DNA from: Rickettsiales bacterium | GTDB lineage: Bacteria; Pseudomonadota; Alphaproteobacteria; Rickettsiales; UBA8987 | Assembly: GCA_020631295.1 (NCBI GenBank) | Contig: JAHDHN010000049.1 | Span: forward strand, 1 to 10,487 | DNA: 10,487 nucleotides | Direction: 5' to 3' | Shown: positions 1 through 4,584 of the stretch, one piece after another | How positions within the stretch are numbered: the first letter of the stretch is position 1 | Layout of the letters: every line of letters starts with the position of its first letter | The notes under the pieces: generated by a model | Told to the model about the DNA's origin: nothing | The model's input: the letters and a program-made list of their open reading frames with translations, nothing else | Databases searched by the model: none | Program-made: the position numbers and the translations under genes

Positions 1-9
1 TACTACAGG

Positions 10-1026
10 CTATGCCTCTTCTTCCAAGCGGCCATGGAAGCGTTGGATTTCCTTGTATAAGGCGCGGATGATTGGGGTGAGGTTGTTGTGCGTGGCGCTG
101 GAAAGCAGATGTACCTCTTTTTTGCATGCAGCTTGCAGCTGCACGCGCTGATCTTCCAGCAGCTCTTCATCATTTAGCAAATCGGTTTTACTCAGTGCAA
201 CCAGTTCTGTTTTGTTGGCCAGTTCTGGGCTATAGGCCTCCAGCTCAGCACGGATGGTGTTGTAGTCTTCTGCCACATTATTACTGGTGCAATCAATCAA
301 ATGCAGCAGCACACCGCAGCGCTCCACATGTTTCAAAAAGCGGTGCCCAAGGCCTGTGCCTTGGCTTGCGCCTTCAATCAGGCCAGGAATATCGGCCACC
401 ACAAATTCGGCACCATCTTGCCGCACTACACCCAGCTGTGGCACTAAGGTGGTAAAGGGATAATCTGCCACTTTTGGCGTCGCGCGCGAAACAGCGCGTA
501 CAAAGCTGGATTTTCCGGCATTAGGTAGCCCCACTAGGCCCGCATCGGACAGTAATTTAAGCTTTAGCCACACCCACATGCCTTCGGCCTCTTCGCCTGG
601 TGTGGTTTTGCGTGGTGCCTGGTTGGTGCTGCTTTTGAAGGCTGCATTGCCAATGCCGCCTCTACCGCCTTCAATCAGTGTGGTGCGCGTGGCTTTGTCA
701 GCAATATCGGCCAAGCAAATGGCTTGGTCTTCCATAAAAATTTGTGTGCCTACAGGCAGGGAGAGTACCAAGTCCTCGCCTTGTTTTCCGTTGCGGTTGC
801 GGCCTTTGCCATGCTCGCCTTTTTGTGCCTTAAAATGTTGCTGGAAACGGTAATCTACAAGTGTGTTTAGATGTGGGTCTGCCTCCACAACCACGCTGCC
901 GCCATTGCCGCCATTGCCACCATCCGGTCCGCCTTTAGGTAAATTGGCTGCACGCAAGAAACTCAGGCAGCCTGCGCCACCATCGCCTGCTTTTACATAT
1001 ATTTTTGCTTCATCAATAAAATGCAT
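10..1026 (-). CDS. obgE: Obg-family GTPase ObgE/CgtA, ribosome assembly
   Basis: The 338-residue product is a complete Obg GTPase, which acts on the large ribosomal subunit during its late assembly. The glycine-rich Obg fold covers residues 1-158, with the expected GDGGAG (14-19) and GGPDGG (32-37) turns. The G domain follows: P-loop GLPNAGKSS (166-174), FTT switch I (191-193), DIPG (212-215), SKTD (279-282) and SSA (309-311). The fourth motif has Ser where the general consensus is NKxD; from memory this is common in alphaproteobacterial Obg. There is no C-terminal OCT domain, again usual for this class. The ATG at 1024-1026 gives the conserved N-terminus (MHFIDEAKIYVKAGDGG), but its ribosome-binding site is weak (AAGA). 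It follows rplU-rpmA, a widespread arrangement, with a strong terminator in between. It ends with TAG at 10-12. Identification is near certain. Confidence 0.98.
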   Translation of the reverse strand: MHFIDEAKIYVKAGDGGAGCLSFLRAANLPKGGPDGGNGGNGGSVVVEADPHLNTLVDYRFQQHFKAQKGEHGKGRNRNGKQGEDLVLSLPVGTQIFMEDQAICLADIADKATRTTLIEGGRGGIGNAAFKSSTNQAPRKTTPGEEAEGMWVWLKLKLLSDAGLVGLPNAGKSSFVRAVSRATPKVADYPFTTLVPQLGVVRQDGAEFVVADIPGLIEGASQGTGLGHRFLKHVERCGVLLHLIDCTSNNVAEDYNTIRAELEAYSPELANKTELVALSKTDLLNDEELLEDQRVQLQAACKKEVHLLSSATHNNLTPIIRALYKEIQRFHGRLEEEA

Positions 1027-1062
1027 ATCGCTATCTTACGTAAATTTCTATTTCCTAAAAAG

Positions 1063-1096
1063 AAAAAAGGGATGCGTGTTGTTGCGCATCCCTTTT
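1063..1096 (-). terminator. Rho-independent terminator between rpmA and obgE
   Basis: There is a 12-bp perfect stem (1065-1076 with 1085-1096; core GGGATGCG/CGCATCCC) with an 8-nt loop. Read on the minus strand it ends in a run of T residues from 1068 down to 1063, continuing TCTTTTT. It starts 27 bases after the rpmA stop and ends 36 bases before the obgE start. It should therefore end or attenuate rplU-rpmA transcripts ahead of obgE. Confidence 0.88.
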
Positions 1097-1123
1097 GAAT
1101 TCTCTTATCTACGCTAGTAGTAT

Positions 1124-1435
1124 CTAGCTAGCAGCTGCTTTTTTCTTTTTAGGTGCTGCTTGCTTTTCTGTATTCTCGTTTGCAACCGCTTGTACAGATA
1201 CATATAGGCGATTTTTTGCTTTGCGTTCGAACACCACACGGCCTTCTGCTGTGGCGAAGATAGTGTGGTCTTTACCCATACCCACATTCGCACCAGGCCA
1301 ATATTTTGTACCGCGTTGGCGAATGATGATGTTGCCAGGGATAACCGCTTGGCCACCAAATTTCTTTACACCGAGGCGTTTACTCTCACTGTCTCTTCCG
1401 TTTCTGGAACTACCACCTGCTTTTTTATGTGCCAT
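1124..1435 (-). CDS. rpmA: 50S ribosomal protein L27
   Basis: This encodes a 103-residue L27, a large-subunit protein whose N-terminus reaches towards the peptidyl transferase centre. The start is the classic MAHKKAGGSSRNGRDS, so there is no sign of the Firmicutes-type cleaved N-terminal extension. The remaining L27 core (GVKKFGGQ, PGNIIIRQRGTK, GANVGMGKDHTIFA) is intact to about residue 85. The last 18 residues form a short tail ending APKKKKAAAS, which echoes the K/A-rich tail of neighbouring L21. An AGGAG site lies 7 bases ahead of the ATG and overlaps the rplU stop region. The gap to rplU is only 11 bases, so the two are co-transcribed and probably translationally linked. Confidence 0.99.
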   Translation of the reverse strand: MAHKKAGGSSRNGRDSESKRLGVKKFGGQAVIPGNIIIRQRGTKYWPGANVGMGKDHTIFATAEGRVVFERKAKNRLYVSVQAVANENTEKQAAPKKKKAAAS

Positions 1436-1446
1436 GGACTAACTCC

Positions 1447-1917
1447 TTACTTCTCTGTTTTCTTTGCTGCAGGCTTTTTCGCCGCAGTGGTTTTTTTTGC
1501 TATGCTTGCTTTTTTAGCAGCTGGCTTTTTTGCCGGTGCTTTTTTTGCTTCGCCTTCAGTCTTTTCAGCGGCGGGCTTCTTGGCAGGCGCCGCTTTTTTC
1601 ACTTCCGTGCCAATAGAATCAATTTTGATCCAAGCCACTTGCTGACGATGGCCTACTTTACGGCGATAATTGTGGCGGCGCTTCTTTTTGAAGACCAACA
1701 CTTTATCGTCTTTTTTCTGCTCAATCACCGTAGCAGCCACTTTCATACCTTTTACGGTAGGCGTGCCCACAGTGGTTTTCTTGTCGTCGCCCACAAGCAA
1801 TACATCTTCAAATACCACTTGCTTGCCTGCTTCTGCGTTTTCAAGTTTTTCTACTTTAATCACATCATTCGCGGCAACTTTATATTGCTTTCCGCCGGTT
1901 TTAAATACTGCAAACAT
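1447..1917 (-). CDS. rplU: 50S ribosomal protein L21 with K/A-rich tail
   Basis: L21 binds 23S rRNA in the large subunit. The core covers residues 1-103, opening MFAVFKTGGKQYKV and containing the basic rRNA-binding stretch KKKRRHNYRRKVGHRQ (77-92). Residues 104-156 form a low-complexity tail of repeated AKKPA and AAKK units, resembling the histone H1-like tails seen on some alphaproteobacterial L21 proteins. The standard bacterial L21 core is about 100 residues. An in-frame ATG four codons upstream (1927-1929) exists. I prefer the ATG at 1915-1917 because it gives the canonical MFAV start and has GGAAG five bases ahead, whereas the upstream ATG has only a weak site. It is the first gene of an rplU-rpmA unit with its own promoter and a structured leader. 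Confidence 0.96.
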   Translation of the reverse strand: MFAVFKTGGKQYKVAANDVIKVEKLENAEAGKQVVFEDVLLVGDDKKTTVGTPTVKGMKVAATVIEQKKDDKVLVFKKKRRHNYRRKVGHRQQVAWIKIDSIGTEVKKAAPAKKPAAEKTEGEAKKAPAKKPAAKKASIAKKTTAAKKPAAKKTEK

Positions 1918-2044
1918 AGCTGCTTCCATTCTAACTTTAGTAAATTTATTTATGCTTGCGCATAAATCGCTCGCTTACGCGGCGGAATCCCGCCAGTATA
2001 TGGCGGTCTTCATGGCATATGTCATAAAATGAATATGCCATAGG
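1918..2044 (-). promoter_or_regulatory. Structured 5' leader of rplU-rpmA
   Basis: From the predicted transcription start (about 2044) to the rplU ATG there are 127 bases with three hairpins. The first is a 9+4 bp stem (2012-2020 with 2033-2041; 2022-2025 with 2029-2032) with one bulged base and a 3-nt loop. The second is CCGCCA/TGGCGG (1990-1995 with 2001-2006); its 1990-1994 arm can instead pair with GGCGG at 1981-1985. The third is an 8-bp stem (1948-1955 with 1960-1967) closed, on the minus strand, by a GCAA tetraloop of the GNRA type. Such leaders often carry ribosomal-protein autoregulation, but I do not recognise a named family, and function is inference. Confidence 0.5.
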
Positions 2045-2050
2045 CGGCGT

Positions 2051-2078
2051 AACATAGTCTGCGGAATGGCCCTGTCAA
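2051..2078 (-). promoter_or_regulatory. Candidate sigma-70 promoter of rplU-rpmA
   Basis: On the minus strand there is a perfect TTGACA -35 box (2073-2078), a 16-bp spacer and TATGTT as -10 (2051-2056, four of six matches). It sits in the gap between ispB and rplU. No terminator hairpin is visible after ispB, so read-through from ispB is also possible. Confidence 0.65.
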
Positions 2079-2094
2079 TGCAAAATAGAGCTTT

Positions 2095-3069
2095 TTATGA
2101 TTTTCTATGTACCGCATAGGCGGCAATGTCATGAAGCGCCTGTATATGCTGTGTTTGAGCAATGTCCGGCAAGGTTGCAAGCGCTTGTTGTGCTTGCTTT
2201 GCATATTCCGTTGCTTTGGCATGGCATTTAGCATCTATTTGCTGCTCTTTTGCAAGTTGCAGCAGCGCATCTACCTCTTCTGCTTCAAATGCTTTCATCG
2301 CCTGTTTGGATATAGTCTCATCATCAGAGTCGCGCAGTAAAATAAAAGGCAGCGTTACTTTGCCTTCACGAATATCATCCCCTGGTGCTTTGCCCAGCTG
2401 ATCCGCCGTTGCTGTATAATCCAAGCTGTCATCCATCATCTGAAACGCCATGCCTAATGCACGGCCATAGTCTTTCAGCGCTGCAATGGCTGCTTCATCT
2501 TGCGTGGCGATGCGTGCGCCGGTTTCGGTCGCAGCTTCAAATAAGGCGGCAGTTTTGCCGTAAATAATGTGTTTATAGCGTGCATATGGCAATGCAACAT
2601 CGCCGGAAGAAACCATTTGCGCCACTTCACCTTCTGCAATAGTTGCACTTGCATCGGCAAGTATTTGCGTGATCTTTGGGTTTTCATCGCGTGCGATCAG
2701 CTGAAATGCACGGCTGAGCAAAAAATCACCCACTAGCACGCTGGCCTGATTGCTCCAAATTGCATTGGCGGTCTCTTGACCACGGCGCAGGGTGCTTTCA
2801 TCCACCACATCATCATGTAGTAAGGTGGCAGTATGAAAAAACTCAATTGCGGCGGCCAGCTGAATATGCCTCTGGCCTTGATAGCCTAATAATTCTGCAG
2901 AAAGTAGGGTGAGAATAGGGCGCAAGCGCTTGCCGCCTGATGCAATAATATGCGCAATCAGCTCTGGGATAAGCGGCGTATCTGCCATCGCTTGCTGCTG
3001 CATCACACTATTTGCTGCGCCCAACGCCTCAGAAAATAGCGGCTTATATGTATGTAGCGGATATTCCAT
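2095..3069 (-). CDS. ispB: Long-chain polyprenyl diphosphate synthase (octaprenyl type)
   Basis: This is a trans-isoprenyl diphosphate synthase that extends farnesyl diphosphate with isopentenyl diphosphate, most likely to make the quinone side chain. The 324-residue protein carries GGKRLRP (45-51), the first aspartate-rich motif DDVVD (86-90) followed by RRG, GKTAALFEAA (171-180) and the second motif DDSLD (213-217). The residues just before the first motif are small (A81, T82), which in this family generally goes with long products. Exact chain length, and so the name ispB versus another polyprenyl synthase, cannot be fixed from sequence. I chose the ATG at 3067-3069, giving MEYPLHTYKP; an in-frame TTG ten codons upstream lies inside a hairpin. 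No clear Shine-Dalgarno site precedes the ATG. The gene stands between rplU and the terminator at 3168-3195, so it needs its own promoter. Confidence 0.92.
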   Translation of the reverse strand: MEYPLHTYKPLFSEALGAANSVMQQQAMADTPLIPELIAHIIASGGKRLRPILTLLSAELLGYQGQRHIQLAAAIEFFHTATLLHDDVVDESTLRRGQETANAIWSNQASVLVGDFLLSRAFQLIARDENPKITQILADASATIAEGEVAQMVSSGDVALPYARYKHIIYGKTAALFEAATETGARIATQDEAAIAALKDYGRALGMAFQMMDDSLDYTATADQLGKAPGDDIREGKVTLPFILLRDSDDETISKQAMKAFEAEEVDALLQLAKEQQIDAKCHAKATEYAKQAQQALATLPDIAQTQHIQALHDIAAYAVHRKS

Positions 3070-3097
3070 GCAGAGGGTTCTATACAGAAACCTCTGC
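3070..3097 (-). other. Hairpin abutting the ispB start codon
   Basis: GCAGAGG (3070-3076) pairs with CCTCTGC (3091-3097). After one mismatch, TTCT pairs with AGAA around an ATAC loop, giving an 11-bp stem that ends directly at the ATG. On the minus strand the hairpin also contains TGTATAGA, resembling an extended -10 box (hexamer 3079-3084). If it is used as a promoter, the transcript would start almost at the ATG. The structure is seen; its role is unknown. Confidence 0.4.
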
Positions 3098-3137
3098 AAA
3101 AGGTCTAACGGTTTTGCTGCAAGAGGGTTTCTCTAGG

Positions 3138-3153
3138 TAGTGTGACTACACTA
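3138..3153. repeat. Short dyad upstream of ispB
   Basis: TAGTGT (3138-3143) and ACACTA (3148-3153) form a perfect 6-bp inverted repeat around a 4-base centre. It lies between the upstream terminator and ispB, a plausible place for an operator or a leader hairpin. No regulator can be named. Confidence 0.3.
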
Positions 3154-3167
3154 TCTGGTGTACGCAT

Positions 3168-3195
3168 AAAAAAAGGGCCCGCAATGGGGCCCTTT
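3168..3195 (-). terminator. Rho-independent terminator, original end of the cysteine-rich gene
   Basis: A 9-bp stem, AAAGGGCCC (3172-3180) with GGGCCCTTT (3187-3195), has a 6-nt loop and runs into seven T residues on the minus strand (3174 to 3168). It can only serve transcription coming from the 3379-3837 gene. It now lies about 180 bases past that gene's stop, with the inverted-repeat element in between. Confidence 0.85.
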
Positions 3196-3211
3196 GCTAT
3201 ATGTATGTTAG

Positions 3212-3376
3212 CTAGGTTCTGTTGTGATTTTTCTATACCGCCCCTTTCACCTCTTTTTGGCTTTATTTTTCCTACTCTTTCTTAAAATAGCGCCACTATT
3301 CCTGCAAAAGAGCAGAAAAAATACGCACAAAAGGAGTGCAAAATGGTCGATATAGAAAAATCACAACAGAACCTAG
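3212..3376. mobile_element. MITE-like element with 26-bp perfect terminal inverted repeats
   Basis: Bases 3212-3237 are an exact reverse complement of 3351-3376 (26 of 26). The match continues inward to about 32 bp with two mismatches (3212-3243 with 3345-3376), and more loosely beyond that. The whole unit is about 165 bp, with no transposase and an AT-rich centre. TGTTA stands just outside both ends (3206-3210 and 3377-3381), separated on the left by one extra G, and looks like a 5-bp target duplication. Alternatively the terminal CTAG on each side is a palindromic 4-bp duplication, a target type reported for some IS5-family elements. Without the insertion, the preceding gene's stop codon would lie 12 bases from its terminator under the TGTTA model. 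The parent transposon cannot be named. Confidence 0.7.
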
Positions 3377-3378
3377 TG

Positions 3379-3837
3379 TTATTTGATTATATCTGCATCA
3401 TCACATAGCTCACCTGCATTAACGGTTTTGCAGAATGTACCTGCAATATCAATATTGCCACCGGCAGCAGGTGCAATATGGTAAATGCCTGTTGTATAGC
3501 GGCCATCACGTACGTCACCTTCAATCTGACGTATGCTAAGCACAGGGTCAATAGATTGATTTAGTACAGGTGCCGGAGAAGCAGTAGGTTCCTTGATAAT
3601 AATAGTTTCCGGTATAGTAACACATGATTTAGCAGTGCATTCTGTAACTAGAGTAGGGGGAGGGGAGGGGACTGGGCCGCCACACATAGTGCCACAACCT
3701 ACTGTAGGCTCAGATATTGTTGGTGGTGTGGGGTCGTCTGGTAGTGTTACACATGTTTTGCCATCACACACCGTTGTTTGTGCGAAAGCAGCATTAGCAA
3801 TAAACGCTGTGGCTAGAATGGTTAAAATACGTTTCAT
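3379..3837 (-). CDS. Secreted cysteine- and proline-rich protein, unknown function
   Basis: I do not recognise this 152-residue protein. It has a clear Sec signal peptide: MKR, a hydrophobic stretch, then a likely signal peptidase I cut after AFA (residue 19). The mature part contains eight cysteines (24, 29, 48, 52, 67, 72, 136, 145), an even number suited to periplasmic or extracellular disulfides. Two related units, CDGKTCVTLP (24-33) and CTAKSCVTIP (67-76), share the pattern C-x4-C-V-T-[LI]-P. Between and after them are proline-rich linkers such as PDDPTPP and PVPSPPP. Residues 95-152 look more globular. AGGAGA lies five bases before the ATG at 3835-3837, so translation is well supported. 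The gene and its surroundings look more AT-rich than the housekeeping neighbours. The TAA stop overlaps the right-hand TGTTA flank of the adjacent MITE-like element. Confidence 0.8.
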   Translation of the reverse strand: MKRILTILATAFIANAAFAQTTVCDGKTCVTLPDDPTPPTISEPTVGCGTMCGGPVPSPPPTLVTECTAKSCVTIPETIIIKEPTASPAPVLNQSIDPVLSIRQIEGDVRDGRYTTGIYHIAPAAGGNIDIAGTFCKTVNAGELCDDADIIK

Positions 3838-3851
3838 GTTGTTCTCCTTAA

Positions 3852-3873
3852 ATATTTACCTATATGTAAATAT
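3852..3873 (-). promoter_or_regulatory. Leader hairpin just upstream of the cysteine-rich gene
   Basis: ATATTTAC (3852-3859) and GTAAATAT (3866-3873) form an 8-bp stem with a 6-base loop, starting three bases upstream of the AGGAGA ribosome-binding site at 3843-3848. The surrounding 3874-3960 is very AT-rich and should hold the promoter, but I cannot choose one -35/-10 pair. A second dyad, GTAAC-3-GTTAC (3905-3917), could be an operator. Confidence 0.35.
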
Positions 3874-3978
3874 AAATTTTTATATAAGTTAAAAAATTCT
3901 TAACGTAACAATGTTACAAAATGATTACAGTTGGGCATGGATATAGAAAAATACCTTGTATTCCAGGAAAAAATAGCG

Positions 3979-4341
3979 TTATAATGTAGCAATTATAGCA
4001 ATTATGGACCGTCCTTCTGAGCGAAGAATGTTATAGGTGCGGCAGGCAGCGCCTGTGTTCATGACGTCTACAGAGATAGCATGGTCACGCAGAGGAGATA
4101 AATGTGCGGCAGGTAATGGCGCCCGTTGTTCGCCCGTTCCAATCAATATAATTTCAGCATCATTCAGGCTCTCTGCATCTAATGCATTAATAGCATCTTC
4201 CATGGTATCATGCGTGGTGTGGTTGTTTTCTGTAATAGTGATTGCCGCTGCTTCAATATGTTGGTTGCCTAGCCGTACATAACCTGCGCCATAACCGGTG
4301 ATTACGGATGCTGCTTCTTGGAAGATGGGGGCATTAGACAT
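3979..4341 (-). CDS. Mth938/DUF498-family protein (NDUFAF3-like)
   Basis: The 120-residue product fits the Mth938-like family (DUF498/PF04430), whose mitochondrial relative NDUFAF3 is a complex I assembly factor. The bacterial role is not settled. Family hallmarks are visible: ITGYGAGYVRLGN (14-26), the IILIGTG turn (64-70), LPAAH (76-80), and the conserved C-terminal block VDVMNTGAACRTYNIL with SEGR (91-111). Length is typical. The ATG at 4339-4341 has AGGA about 12 bases upstream. In alphaproteobacteria this gene often follows secD-secF. Here it follows secD directly, with a 243-base non-coding gap holding an inverted-repeat element, so it may no longer be co-transcribed. No hairpin terminator is evident after its stop. 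Confidence 0.85.
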   Translation of the reverse strand: MSNAPIFQEAASVITGYGAGYVRLGNQHIEAAAITITENNHTTHDTMEDAINALDAESLNDAEIILIGTGEQRAPLPAAHLSPLRDHAISVDVMNTGAACRTYNILRSEGRSIIAIIATL

Positions 4342-4390
4342 TTTATAGTTATCCTATTGATAAGTTAACAATCTCAATGCGTTTGGTAGA

Positions 4391-4405
4391 TGACAATATT
4401 TGTCA
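4391..4405. repeat. TGACAA-TAT-TTGTCA dyad upstream of the Mth938 gene
   Basis: This is a perfect 6-3-6 palindrome, 49 bases upstream of the Mth938-family start. Its right half overlaps the left tip of the larger inverted-repeat element. It could be an operator-like site or simply part of that repeat. Confidence 0.35.
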
Positions 4406-4566
4406 TTCCGAACGTATGTGAGGAATCTCGTGCCCGACTATTAAGGCGCATATGAAAGTAAAGTATGCCACATTTTTTAGGAGCCTTTATATAAGGGCAT
4501 ACGCTGTTATAAAACAAGCCGCAAAAACTGTGGCACGAGATCTTTCGGCGTTGCCTCAAGATGACA
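4401..4566. repeat. Imperfect inverted-repeat element (dispersed-repeat type)
   Basis: The left arm (4401-4434) and right arm (4532-4566) are inverted copies. The outer TGTCAT/ATGACA and the inner ATCTCGTGCC/GGCACGAGAT match exactly, and the middle is diverged. Inside is a smaller pair, GTATGCC (4463-4469) and GGCATAC (4496-4502), so the unit can fold as nested hairpins. The arm patterns (GTCATTCCGAA...GAATCTCG and GAGATCTTTCGGC...CTCAAGATGACA) resemble families of dispersed intergenic repeats I recall from other bacterial genomes. No credible gene is present: the short ORFs across it simply translate the repeat. It fills most of the gap between secD and the Mth938-family gene. Confidence 0.65.
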
Positions 4567-4584
4567 CAATAGAACCTAATAAAT

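Noticed and set aside
1918..1929. Upstream ATG of rplU (adds MEAA)
   Set aside because: Canonical L21 begins MFAV, and the downstream ATG has the better-placed GGAAG.
1429..1965. Long plus-strand ORF opposite rplU
   Set aside because: It is the Phe/Cys-rich mirror of the lysine/alanine-rich L21 tail and has no independent coding signs.
3098..3167. Possible tRNA or small RNA gene in the hairpin-rich stretch upstream of ispB
   Set aside because: I looked for an acceptor stem, a GTTCRANNC T-loop and an anticodon arm and could not assemble a cloverleaf.
3593..3892. Plus-strand ORF opposite the cysteine-rich gene
   Set aside because: The minus-strand frame has a signal peptide and an AGGAGA site. 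The plus-strand frame has neither and runs into AT-rich non-coding sequence.
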